A DNA stretch of 61,628 nt, taken from NCBI GenBank assembly GCA_001767435.1, contig MEKT01000194.1, positions 1 to 61,628 on the forward strand, given 5' to 3'. The DNA comes from Acidobacteria bacterium RIFCSPLOWO2_02_FULL_65_29 (GTDB lineage: Bacteria > Acidobacteriota > Vicinamibacteria > Vicinamibacterales > CAVVIG01). The notes beneath the pieces were generated by a model. That model did not search any database. It saw only the letters and a program-made list of their open reading frames with translations, and was not told where the DNA came from. This document shows positions 42,224 through 50,521 of this stretch, piece after piece (the first letter of the stretch is position 1; each line of letters starts with the position of its first letter). The translations under genes were made by a program, and so were the position numbers.

Positions 42224-43963
42224 GTGGCAGTTTCACTGACCCGCGCAGTATTTCCGGCCTCTCGCCCGAACGACGCTCGGCTGGGACCAAACAAACCAGA
42301 ACGTCTTGGGCAGATCCTTCTGCAGCACTCTCTGATTACCTCGGCGCAGCTGACCAAAGCGCTCGACCGCCATCGACGCACGCGCACGCCCCTCGGACAA
42401 GTGCTCGTGGACATGGGGTTTGTGACCCCGGACCTCATTCTTGAAACCCTGAGCGCCCAAGTCGGCTTTCCGTCGACTCGGGTAAACGCCTACACGGTCG
42501 ATCCCCGCGCGGCCAGCGTGCTCCCGGAAAAAGTCGCCCGGCAACACTTCGCTTTTCCGCTCATCAAGGTCGGCAACACCTTGATGCTCGCCGTTTCTGG
42601 CCCAAAGGATTTCAAAGCGCTGGACGACCTGCGGTTTGCCGCCGGATGCCGGATTCAACTGATCCTGGCCCTGGAAGAGGAGATTGAGGCGGCTCTCGAC
42701 CGGTACTACGGAGAGGTCACGTGGATGCCGCAGGAGACCTCCTCGCCTGTCGATGCCGTAGTGCTCGAGGCGGCCACTGTTCAGGTGCCGGTCACCAATG
42801 AGGAAGTCGAGCGGTCGGCGATTCACATCGTGGAGAGCTTGATCGCTCGGGCGGTCGGCGATGGCGCGAGCGACATTCACATCGAACCGATGGCCAGCGG
42901 CACTCGCGTGCGGTTCCGAGTGGACGGCGCGATCACCCAGATGGCCGGATTACCGGGTGACTCAGCGCCCGCCGTCACCAGCCGAATCAAGGTCCTTGCC
43001 GGAATGGACATCGCGGAACATCGGCAGCCACAGGACGGACGATTCAGCGCGACCATTGGGAACCGTCATCTGGATCTGCGAACCTCCACCTACCCGGGGA
43101 TGTATGGAGAGAAGGTCGTATTGCGCCTGCTCGATCAGTCGGCGCTGCGGCTCCAGCTCGACAGCTTGGGCCTGCATGCGGACATTCTGGGGCAGTTCCG
43201 CGAGGTCACGCACCATAACGAAGGCATCATCCTCATTACCGGACCGACTGGAAGCGGCAAGACGTCGACGTTGTACGCGGCGCTGAGCGAAATCGTCGAG
43301 ACCGGCAAGAACATCATGACGGTCGAAGATCCGGTCGAGTACTCGATTCCGGGAATCACCCAAGGGCAGACCAACAACAGAGCCGGATTCACGTTTGCAA
43401 AGGGGCTGCGCGCAATCCTGCGACAGGATCCGGACGTGATCATGGTCGGCGAAATCCGCGATTCGGAAACCCTGGAGACAGCCATTGAGGCCTCGCTGAC
43501 CGGACATCTGGTGCTGTCGACCGCGCATACCAACAGTGCGATCAGCACCATCACGCGCTTTCAAGAAATGGGCACCGAGGCGTATGTCCTCGCCTCGAGC
43601 GTCATCAGCATTCTTTCGCAGCGTCTGGTCCGCCGCATCTGTGCCACCTGCAAGAAGGCCGTCGCCGCGCCACCCGGCGCACAAGAGCTGTTCGGCGATG
43701 CGGCGCCGACCGTCCTCTATCGCGGCGCGGGCTGCAAAGATTGCCGGGGAACCGGCTTCAGGGGACGGACCGGGATCTATGAGATGGTTCGGATGAACGA
43801 CGAGCTCCGCCAGCTGATCATCGAACATGCTCCAGAAATCAAGATGCTCGAAGCCGCGCGGCGCAGTGGCATGCGCTCGCTGCGCGAGGAATGCCTCGTG
43901 AAGGTCGCCGCTGGAGACACCACGATCGAAGAAGCGGTGCGCATCACGCACGAGCGAAGCTGA
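42224..43963 (+). CDS. PilB/GspE-type secretion ATPase
   Basis: A 579-residue hexameric ATPase of the type IV pilus/type II secretion family. An N-terminal MshEN domain (RLGQILLQHSLITSAQLTKA) is followed by Walker A TGPTGSGKTSTLY, the Asp box DPVEY, Walker B LRQDPDVIMVGEIRD, His box STAHTN, and the tetracysteine zinc site CATC...CKDC. All catalytic motifs are intact. It starts at GTG 42224. No pilC, pilT or pilin genes lie beside it, so it is a solitary paralogue here. Confidence 0.93.
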   Translation: MAVSLTRAVFPASRPNDARLGPNKPERLGQILLQHSLITSAQLTKALDRHRRTRTPLGQVLVDMGFVTPDLILETLSAQVGFPSTRVNAYTVDPRAASVLPEKVARQHFAFPLIKVGNTLMLAVSGPKDFKALDDLRFAAGCRIQLILALEEEIEAALDRYYGEVTWMPQETSSPVDAVVLEAATVQVPVTNEEVERSAIHIVESLIARAVGDGASDIHIEPMASGTRVRFRVDGAITQMAGLPGDSAPAVTSRIKVLAGMDIAEHRQPQDGRFSATIGNRHLDLRTSTYPGMYGEKVVLRLLDQSALRLQLDSLGLHADILGQFREVTHHNEGIILITGPTGSGKTSTLYAALSEIVETGKNIMTVEDPVEYSIPGITQGQTNNRAGFTFAKGLRAILRQDPDVIMVGEIRDSETLETAIEASLTGHLVLSTAHTNSAISTITRFQEMGTEAYVLASSVISILSQRLVRRICATCKKAVAAPPGAQELFGDAAPTVLYRGAGCKDCRGTGFRGRTGIYEMVRMNDELRQLIIEHAPEIKMLEAARRSGMRSLREECLVKVAAGDTTIEEAVRITHERS

Positions 43964-43990
43964 CGGCTGGAAGCTCCGAAGGCGAGGAAG

Positions 43991-44124
43991 CGCCCAACTT
44001 CGTCGAGGGCGGCGACCAGGTTCACCTGTTGCTCCCCGATGTGATCATGCCAGGGATGACCCCCACAAACCTGGCCGCCGCCGGCTCGAGCGGGTGTAGC
44101 ATCGGCCCCGTGAGGAGCGTGTGA
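43991..44124 (+). pseudogene. Remnant of a response-regulator receiver domain
   Basis: The frame after the secretion ATPase reads DQVHLLLPDVIMPGM, the phosphoacceptor strand of a receiver domain (usually DLLLTDVVMPGM). Sequence on both sides is not receiver-like, and there is no start codon with a ribosome site. It is a scar about 20 codons long, ending at TGA 44124, just before the metallo-beta-lactamase remnant. Confidence 0.55.
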
Positions 44125-44130
44125 GGCCCT

Positions 44131-44457
44131 ATGTCCAAGTCAATCGCACGGTCGATGTGGCTCGTGGCACTACTACTCGTTCAAGGAGGAACGGCGCAGG
44201 CGCAGCCCGGACACCTCGATATCTATTGGGTTGACGTCGAGGGCGGCGCCGCCACGCTGGTGGTGTCGCCGTCCGGGGAATCCCTGCTGTACGACGCTGG
44301 CTGGGAGGTCGGCGACAGGGACGCGAAGCGGATCGCAAATCTCGAGGAGACAGCCGACTGCAAGGGCCAGTGGATCCGCGCGTCGGTCCGGCAGGACGGA
44401 ACGTTCACGATCACAAACAGCCGGAACGGGTTCAGCAAGTCGTACACGGCTCGCTAG
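44131..44457 (+). pseudogene. Metallo-beta-lactamase-fold protein with large in-frame internal deletion
   Basis: The 108-codon ORF has a signal peptide (WLVALLLVQGGTAQAQ), then HLDIYWVDVEGGAATLVVSP and GESLLYDAGW, the start of a ComEC-like MBL-fold secreted hydrolase. After DAKRIANLEET it jumps to KGQWIRASVRQDGTFTITNS plus RNGFSKSYTAR, which is the usual C-terminus of the same family. Roughly 200 residues carrying all HxHxDH metal ligands are missing, yet the frame is kept. It may still yield a small exported beta-rich protein. Confidence 0.7.
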
Positions 44458-44473
44458 GTTCGCCCACGCGTCG

Positions 44474-46045
44474 ATGCGCTACCACGCGATTGTCATCGGC
44501 GGGGGGCACAACGGCCTGACGGCCGCGGCCTACCTGGCTCGCGCGGGCCGGCGCGTGCTCGTGCTCGAGCGGCGCCACCTCGTCGGGGGCGCGGCGGTGA
44601 CCGAAGAGGTGTTCCCCGGGTTCCACTTCTCGGTGTGCTCGTACGTGGTCTCGCTCCTCAGACCGGAGATCATCCGCGAGCTGGATCTGCCCCGGCACGG
44701 CCTCGAGATTCTTCCGCTCGACGGCACGTTCACGCCCATGCCGGACGGCGACTATCTCTGGCGCGTGAACGACCACGCGAAGACGCGTCGCGAGATCGCG
44801 CGGCACTCGCGGCTCGATGCCGACGCGTACGACGAGTACGGCAAGGCGATGGTCGACATCGCGCGCGCCGTGAAGCCGATTCTCGGCATGACGCCGCCAG
44901 ATCCGCTGTCGCTCCATCCACGGGAGCTCGGCAAGCTCTTGTTCCTCGGCAATCGATTCCGCGGCCTCACCGAAACCGATCGAGTCAACCAGCTGCAGCT
45001 GATGACCATGAGCGCGGTGGATTTCCTCGATCAATGGTTCGAGACCGACGTGCTCAAAGCCACCATGTCGGCGTCCGGCATCATCGGCACGTTTCTCGGC
45101 GTGCGGTCGCCGGGGACGGCCTACGTGCTGCTGCACCACTACATGGGGGAGATCGACGGCGCGTTTCGCTCCTGGGGCTTCGCGCGCGGGGGCACGGGCG
45201 CCATCTCGAACGCCATCGCGAGTGCGGCGCGCGAGGCCGGCGCCGAGATCCGCACCGAGACCGCGGTGGCCCGCATCACGACCGCCCACGGCCATGCCAC
45301 GGGCGTGGCTCTGGCGAACGGCGACGAGATCGAGGCGGATCTCGTCGTGTCGAGCGTGGATCCGAGACTCACGTTCTTGCGCTTCCTCGATGAGAAGGAG
45401 CTTCCCGGTGAGTTTCTGGACGATGTGCGGAGGTACAGGTTTCGAGGATCGTCGGGAAAGGTGAACCTCGCGCTCGACGCGCTGCCCGACTTCCGGTGTC
45501 TGCCGGGGCCTGGCGCCCACCTGCGCGGCGCGATCTCGATTTCTCCGAGCGTGGAGTACATGGAACGCGCGTACGACCAGGCGAAATACGGTGAGTTCTC
45601 GCGCCGGCCGTACATCGACATGGTCATCCCGACGCTCACCGACCCATCGGTGGCGCCGCCAGGCAAGCACATTCTGTCGTGCTTCGTGCAGTACGCGCCC
45701 TACCTGCTTCGTTCGGGCACCTGGGACGAGCAGCGCGAGGCGTTCGGCGACGCGGTGGTCGACACGGTGGCCGAGCACGCGCCGAACATCCGCAACATCA
45801 TTCGCCATCGTCAGGTGCTGACGCCGCTCGATCTCGAGCGCGAGTTCGGGCTGAGCGAGGGCAACATCTTTCAGGGGGAGCTCACGCTCGAGCAGCTGTT
45901 TTTTCTGCGTCCGGCGCCTGGCTGGGCGCAGTACACGACGCCCATCCGGCACCTGTGGATGTGCGGATCGGCTGCGCACCCGGGTGGCGGCATCATGGGC
46001 GCGCCTGGGCGGAACGCGGCCAGACGCATACTGGGACAATCATGA
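44474..46045 (+). CDS. Phytoene desaturase-like FAD-dependent oxidoreductase (PYROXD2-like), copy 1
   Basis: A 523-residue flavoprotein with FAD motif IVIGGGHNGLTAAAYLARAG and the GRRVLVLERRHLVGG loop, GFARGGTGAISNAIASAARE, and a C-terminal FAD segment (MCGSAAHPGGGIMGAPGRNA). This is the carotenoid-dehydrogenase-like group that includes PYROXD2; no crt genes accompany it, so carotenoid desaturation is not implied. A paralogue follows at 46603, separated by a repeat-flanked insertion. Confidence 0.88.
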   Translation: MRYHAIVIGGGHNGLTAAAYLARAGRRVLVLERRHLVGGAAVTEEVFPGFHFSVCSYVVSLLRPEIIRELDLPRHGLEILPLDGTFTPMPDGDYLWRVNDHAKTRREIARHSRLDADAYDEYGKAMVDIARAVKPILGMTPPDPLSLHPRELGKLLFLGNRFRGLTETDRVNQLQLMTMSAVDFLDQWFETDVLKATMSASGIIGTFLGVRSPGTAYVLLHHYMGEIDGAFRSWGFARGGTGAISNAIASAAREAGAEIRTETAVARITTAHGHATGVALANGDEIEADLVVSSVDPRLTFLRFLDEKELPGEFLDDVRRYRFRGSSGKVNLALDALPDFRCLPGPGAHLRGAISISPSVEYMERAYDQAKYGEFSRRPYIDMVIPTLTDPSVAPPGKHILSCFVQYAPYLLRSGTWDEQREAFGDAVVDTVAEHAPNIRNIIRHRQVLTPLDLEREFGLSEGNIFQGELTLEQLFFLRPAPGWAQYTTPIRHLWMCGSAAHPGGGIMGAPGRNAARRILGQS

Positions 46046-46122
46046 TCGTTCTGCGTTCTACGTGCTTCGTGCGACGTTCTCTTTCGTTCGGCGTTCGGCG
46101 TTCGCCGTTCGCCGTTCGCCGT
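46045..46122. repeat. Left flanking repeat, GTTCGCCGTTCGC type
   Basis: Degenerate copies of a 7-8 bp word (GTTCGGC, GTTCGCC, GTTCTACGTGC) fill the gap between oxidoreductase copy 1 and the four-helix-bundle gene. The order of words (TTCTACGTGC, CGTTCTCTTTCGTTC) recurs in reverse complement on the other side at 46515-46602. Confidence 0.8.
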
Positions 46123-46494
46123 TCAGTGATCGCGACAACCTTTGAGGTATTTCAGTAGCTTCGTGGACACTTGCAGCGATCGTTCCGCCAGAGATCGAGC
46201 TCGGGACGTCTGGTCGCGCGTGAAGTGATGGCGGTCCACGCCGTCCTGAATGGAAACTTGAGTTTCCATCGTCGACGCGATCGCGATTTCCATGAACTGG
46301 GCAAACGGTGCTGGCCTGAAGCGTCCGAAGCCCTCGGCGATGTTACGAGGCGCGGAAGCCGCCGCTTCGCGCAGCTGACTGCAGAATTTGAAATCTTTAG
46401 ACGCGGTCTGTGTGGCAAGAAGTGCGTACACTTCTCGCTTCAGTTCGTCGGCACGCTGATACGCCTCGAGGTCTTCGAATCGCTTGGCGGTCAT
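46123..46494 (-). CDS. Four-helix-bundle protein (S23/Avd-like, 123 aa)
   Basis: A 123-residue helical protein of the 23S rRNA intervening-sequence/Avd-like family: FEDLEAYQRADELKREVYAL, FCSQLREAAASAPRNIAEGF and QFMEIAIASTMETQV are the family signatures. It starts at ATG 46494. It is on the opposite strand to the two paralogous oxidoreductases it separates and is bounded by inverted degenerate repeats, as if inserted as a cassette. These proteins form pentameric barrels that bind nucleic acid; the standalone function is unknown. Confidence 0.88.
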   Translation of the reverse strand: MTAKRFEDLEAYQRADELKREVYALLATQTASKDFKFCSQLREAAASAPRNIAEGFGRFRPAPFAQFMEIAIASTMETQVSIQDGVDRHHFTRDQTSRARSLAERSLQVSTKLLKYLKGCRDH

Positions 46495-46514
46495 GACTCG
46501 GCAGCTAGCAAGAA

Positions 46515-46602
46515 CCAGGCCGAACGTCGAACGTCGAACGCCGGACGTAGAACGTAGAACGAATGAGAACGACGCACGTAGAACGGAGCACGTAGAACGG
46601 CC
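46515..46602. repeat. Right flanking repeat, inverted relative to the left copy
   Basis: CGAACGTCGAACGCCGG, ACGTAGAACGTAGAACG and GCACGTAGAACGG words. Read as reverse complement it matches the left tract in word order (CGTTCTACGTGC, CGTTCTCATTCGTTC). It runs right up to the GTG start of the second oxidoreductase. Confidence 0.8.
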
Positions 46603-48189
46603 GTGGCGAAGCGAGACGTCGTCGTGGTTGGTGGCGGTCACAACGGGCTCGTGTGTGCGGCCTTCCTGGCGAAGGGCGGCCTCGAGCCGCTTGTCCTCGA
46701 GCGTGCGGAGCGCGTGGGCGGCTGCGCGCAGACAACGGAGATCGCACCGGGCTTTCGGGTGTCCACGCTCGCGCACCGGGCGGCGATCGATCCGGCCATC
46801 GTGCGTGCGCTCGATCTCGAGCGCCACGGCCTTCGTCCGATTCGGCCTGCGGCGCTGGCGTCGGCGCCGTCCTCGGACGGACGAGCGCTGACGCTTTGGA
46901 CCGATGCGGCCCGTGCGGCGCGCGACGTCGCGGCGTTTTCCGCCCGGGACGCGGAGCGGTTTCCGGAGTTCCTGAGGAGCGTGGCCGCGGTCAGCGGTGT
47001 GCTTCGCGGCGTGCTTTCGGCGGTTCCGCCATCGATCGATCGGCCCGGCGCCGGCGATCTCCTGCACCTGGTCAGGACCGGCCGCCGGTTCCGCGCGCTC
47101 GGCCGCGCCGACGCGTACCGCCTGCTTCGATGGCTGCCGATGTCGGTCGGGGACTTCACGCGCGAGTGGTTCGACAGCGAGCCGCTGTGTGCGACGGTGG
47201 CCGCGGGCGGCGTGCTCGGGTCGCTGCTCGGGCCGCGATCGGCCGGGAGCGCGGCGATCCTGCTCCTGCTGGCCGCGGGCAACGGGCAACCGGTGGCGCC
47301 CGGCTTCGGCGTCGTCGGCGGCATGGGCGCGCTCGCCGACGCGCTGGCGAGCGCGGCGCGCGAAGCCGGCGCCGAGATCCGGACCGGCGCCGAGGTGCGT
47401 CAGATCATCGTCCGCGACGGCGTCGCGTCGGGCGTCGTCTTGAGCACGGGCGAGGAAATCATCTCGCCGCTGGTGGTGTCGAACGCGGATCCGCGGCGCA
47501 CGCTCCTTGGGCTCGTGGATCCGATTCATCTGTCCCCGGAATTCCTGCGCCGCGTGCGGCACATCCGGATGCGCGGCGCGCTCGCGAAGGTCAACTACGC
47601 CGTGTCGTCGTTGCCCGCCTTCACCGGTCTGGCGGCGATGGGTCCGGACGAACGGCGCGCGGCGATGTCGGGGTGCATCCGGCTTGGTCCCTCCCTCGAC
47701 GCCATGGAGCGGGCGTTCGACGCCGCGAAGTACGGCGGTTTGTCGGACGAGCCATGGGTCGAGCTCACGATTCCGTCGATTGGCGATTCCACGCTCGCGC
47801 CCGACGGCCAGCACGTCGCGTCTGCGTACGTCCAGTTCGCCCCGTATCAGCTGCGCGGCACCACGTGGGATGCCGAGCGCGACCGGCTCGGCGACGTGGC
47901 CACGCGGACGATCGCGCGATACGCGCCGGGCTTCGAGCGTTCACTCGTTGCGCGGCAGGTCATCACGCCGCTCGATCTCGAGCGCGTCCACGGCCTGACG
48001 GGCGGACACATATTTCACGGCGAGCTTGCGCTCGATCAGCTGTTCGTCGCCCGGCCGTTGGCGGGATGGTCGCGCTACGAGACGCCGATTCGCCACTTAT
48101 ATCTTTGTGGCGCCGGCACACATCCGGGGACCGGTCTCGACGGACGATCGGGGCGGCTGGCGGCGAAGGAAATCCTGAGGCGGACGTGA
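46603..48189 (+). CDS. Phytoene desaturase-like FAD-dependent oxidoreductase, copy 2
   Basis: A 528-residue paralogue of the protein at 44474: FAD motif VVVGGGHNGLVCAAFLAKGG, FGVVGGMGALADALASAARE and C-terminal LCGAGTHPGTGLDGRSGRLA. The core order is the same and both contain a HGL-type segment near the dimer interface. The GTG start at 46603 abuts the repeat tract, with no clear ribosome site. The two copies probably arose by tandem duplication and may act together. Confidence 0.87.
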   Translation: MAKRDVVVVGGGHNGLVCAAFLAKGGLEPLVLERAERVGGCAQTTEIAPGFRVSTLAHRAAIDPAIVRALDLERHGLRPIRPAALASAPSSDGRALTLWTDAARAARDVAAFSARDAERFPEFLRSVAAVSGVLRGVLSAVPPSIDRPGAGDLLHLVRTGRRFRALGRADAYRLLRWLPMSVGDFTREWFDSEPLCATVAAGGVLGSLLGPRSAGSAAILLLLAAGNGQPVAPGFGVVGGMGALADALASAAREAGAEIRTGAEVRQIIVRDGVASGVVLSTGEEIISPLVVSNADPRRTLLGLVDPIHLSPEFLRRVRHIRMRGALAKVNYAVSSLPAFTGLAAMGPDERRAAMSGCIRLGPSLDAMERAFDAAKYGGLSDEPWVELTIPSIGDSTLAPDGQHVASAYVQFAPYQLRGTTWDAERDRLGDVATRTIARYAPGFERSLVARQVITPLDLERVHGLTGGHIFHGELALDQLFVARPLAGWSRYETPIRHLYLCGAGTHPGTGLDGRSGRLAAKEILRRT

Positions 48190-48202
48190 AACGAAGGGGT
48201 GG

Positions 48203-49462
48203 TTACACCGACGCCACCGCCCACTCCCCGCGGCGCATGAGCGGCTCGACCGTTCCATTCCTGCCGACGCCATCCACGTCGAGCTCGCCCGACCCAATCA
48301 TGAAGTCGACATGGACGGCGCTGCGGTTGCCGCCCGCGCCCTCGAACTGGGCGTCGTCCATGGCATCGCCCCCGCTGATCGTGAACTTGTAGGCGGCGCC
48401 CAGCGCGACGTGGCTCGCCGCGTTTTCGTCGAACAGGGTGTTGTAGAACAGCAGTCCTGACTGCGACACGGGCGAGCTGTGCGGAACGAGCGCCACTTCG
48501 CCGAGCCGCGCGGCGCCCTCGTCGGTGTCGACGAGCTGGCGCAGCACGGATTCACCCCGCTCGGCGGCCAGAGAGACGACGCGGCCGCGCTCGAAGCGGA
48601 GGCCAAAGCCCTCGATGAGCGTGCCGCCGTAGCTCAACGGCTTGGTCGAGCGGACCGTGCCTTCGACCACCTCCCTGTGCGCGATCGTGAAGACCTCTTC
48701 GGTCGGAAGATTCGCCGTGAATGGCTCGCCGGCGCGGCTTGCCGTGCGCCCGCTGACCCAGACGTGGCCGGCCGGCAGCCCGAGGGTCAGATCGGTGCCC
48801 GGCCCCGAATACTTGAGCGTCGTGTACTGCTTCGCGTTCAAGTACGCCGCGCGCGCGGCGAGACTCTCGAGATGAACGTTCCACGCCGCGATCGGGTCCG
48901 GTCGATCGAGCCGGCACAGCCTGCTGATTTCGTCCCAGAGGCGCGCCATCCGCGCGTCTGGTGGAAGCGCCGGAAACATCTTCGCGGCCCAGCCCGCCGC
49001 CGGCGCCGCCACGACCGCCCAGTTCGTCCGGTTGGACGAAATCAGCTCTCTGAACGGCCGCACGGCGAACGATACCGCCTGCTGCAAGGCGCCGACGTCT
49101 TCGGGCGGCTCGTGCTCGAGCAGATCGGGATCGTTGGCGTAGATCGAGAGCATCGCGTGTCCGGCGTCGACGTGTTCGACGAGCGCCTTCGGCAGCCACG
49201 TCGAGTACTGTGTCAGGGTCTCGCGCCTGGCGCTCGCAAACCTGGTGAGCTGCATCGGCTCGTCTCCCCAGATCGCCTCGACGAGCGGCGCGCCCGCCTG
49301 GTACGCGCTTGCCGCGACGTGGCGCACGAGCGGCGCCGCCTCGAGCGACACACCGCCGTTTGCGAGCGGGCCGATGATGAGCAGCCGCTGGCCTGGCTGG
49401 AGGTTCAGACCGACCTTGACCGTCAGGTCGGCGTAGGAGGCGTAGGACTCGTTGCGCGTCAC
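48203..49462 (-). CDS. M29 family metallo-aminopeptidase
   Basis: A 419-residue thermophilic-type aminopeptidase (AmpS/AmpT). The C-terminal catalytic domain shows GRTASRAGEPFTANLPTEEV, the EVVEGTVRSTKPLSYGG block, EVALVPHSSPVSQSGLLFYN and HVDFMIGSGELDVDG, carrying the conserved Glu, His and Asp metal ligands. It removes N-terminal residues from peptides in the cytoplasm. Its start overlaps the stop of the cupin gene (ATGA). Confidence 0.93.
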   Translation of the reverse strand: MTRNESYASYADLTVKVGLNLQPGQRLLIIGPLANGGVSLEAAPLVRHVAASAYQAGAPLVEAIWGDEPMQLTRFASARRETLTQYSTWLPKALVEHVDAGHAMLSIYANDPDLLEHEPPEDVGALQQAVSFAVRPFRELISSNRTNWAVVAAPAAGWAAKMFPALPPDARMARLWDEISRLCRLDRPDPIAAWNVHLESLAARAAYLNAKQYTTLKYSGPGTDLTLGLPAGHVWVSGRTASRAGEPFTANLPTEEVFTIAHREVVEGTVRSTKPLSYGGTLIEGFGLRFERGRVVSLAAERGESVLRQLVDTDEGAARLGEVALVPHSSPVSQSGLLFYNTLFDENAASHVALGAAYKFTISGGDAMDDAQFEGAGGNRSAVHVDFMIGSGELDVDGVGRNGTVEPLMRRGEWAVASV

Positions 49463-49857
49463 GGAACCGGCGTCGCGACGGGCTTGCCCTTCTCGATGAC
49501 GTAGGTGGCCAGTACTTTGGCCAGTGTGGCACCGGTGTTCCTGGCGTTGTGCACCGTCCCGGCCGGAATGATGAAGACGTCGCCGGCCTTTTTCATGGCG
49601 CCGGGCTTGCCTTGTATTTCCAGCGTGACCGTGCCTTCGAGAATGTAGGCGATTTCCTCTCCCGGATGGGTGTGCTTGCCGGCTTCCGCGCCCGGCTGGA
49701 TTTCAGCCAGCACCTGTACGACCTCTCGCCCCGGCGCCGACAGGTCACCCTGTTGCAGGACCGTACGCTTGAAGCCGGTCTGCTGCGCGCCAAGAGCGAT
49801 CACGGCCGCCATCGCCGCGACGATCGCTATCCCCCCCACTCGATCGTTTCGTTTCAT
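49459..49857 (-). CDS. Exported cupin-domain protein
   Basis: From ATG 49857 the protein has 132 residues: a hydrophobic signal (IAIVAAMAAVIALGAQQ) and one cupin domain with motif 1 GKHTHPGEEIAYILEGTVTL (His, His, Glu) and motif 2 PAGTVHNARNTG. All metal ligands are present. Cupins of this size bind or oxidise small molecules; the substrate is unknown. It overlaps the M29 gene by ATGA, so the two form an operon although one product is exported. Confidence 0.85.
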   Translation of the reverse strand: MKRNDRVGGIAIVAAMAAVIALGAQQTGFKRTVLQQGDLSAPGREVVQVLAEIQPGAEAGKHTHPGEEIAYILEGTVTLEIQGKPGAMKKAGDVFIIPAGTVHNARNTGATLAKVLATYVIEKGKPVATPVP

Positions 49858-49879
49858 GCCTGCGCTCCTCAATGAAAGG

Positions 49880-49970
49880 CGAAAGTTCAGAGTTCAGATT
49901 CGGGCTTCAGCGTGAATTCTGGGCTCTTCAATCTGAAGTCTGAATCTGAAGTCTGAACTCTGAAATCTCA
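49880..49970. repeat. Degenerate TCTGAAGTC repeats
   Basis: Repeated words TCTGAAGTCTGAATCTGAAG, TTCAGAGTTCAGATT and GAACTCTGAAATCT fill the gap between the DUF4390-like and cupin genes, with both strands represented. Same style as, but unrelated in sequence to, the arrays at 10043, 19298, 25050 and 46045. Confidence 0.8.
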
Positions 49971-50510
49971 CTATGGAATGAAGGTGAACTTCGCCTGCCC
50001 GGTGACCGCCGGACCCCAGCCGAGCAGCGATGCGCCGCGGGGCCGCTCGCGTGTGCTGATGCGCACGTAGTAATCACGGTTCGGATCGAGCCTCGAGGTG
50101 GCGTAGAGCGGCACACTCTTCAGCGTCGTGAGCCACTTGTGCGCTTGCGCTTCGTCGGTGGTGACGCTGGTTTCGGCGACGCGGCCGTCGATGGTCTTCG
50201 TCAGCCGATGCTGCCGTGTGAGGTTGTCGTACTGATCCGAGATCGCGATGACCGATGTGGCGATGGTTCGATCCACCCACGCCGGCACGACGATCCTGAG
50301 ATCGATGTTGTAGGTGAACGTCGTGCGAAGTCCGCTCGCGATGACTTCGCGGACCTCGGCGACATCCACATCGTTCAATTCGACCGAGACCAGGACTTGG
50401 CCCTCGTGCACCGTCGGCACGATCCGAAGCGTTTCGGCCGCGCGTAGGATGGCGGCTGCCGCGACGAGCGCGACGGCCGCGGCCGACCAGAGAAAAAGAC
50501 GACGATTCAT
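49971..50510 (-). CDS. DUF4390-like exported protein
   Basis: A 179-residue protein with an N-terminal membrane anchor (LFLWSAAAVALVAAAAILRA) and a beta-rich periplasmic domain: GQVLVSVELNDVDVAEVREV, RTTFTYNIDLRIVVPAWVD, SDQYDNLTRQHRLTKTIDG. This pattern resembles DUF4390, whose function is unknown. ATG 50510 has GAGGGTG upstream on the minus strand. It lies just after an outer-membrane barrel gene and may be co-transcribed with it. Confidence 0.7.
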   Translation of the reverse strand: MNRRLFLWSAAAVALVAAAAILRAAETLRIVPTVHEGQVLVSVELNDVDVAEVREVIASGLRTTFTYNIDLRIVVPAWVDRTIATSVIAISDQYDNLTRQHRLTKTIDGRVAETSVTTDEAQAHKWLTTLKSVPLYATSRLDPNRDYYVRISTRERPRGASLLGWGPAVTGQAKFTFIP

Positions 50511-50521
50511 CGAGTGCACCC

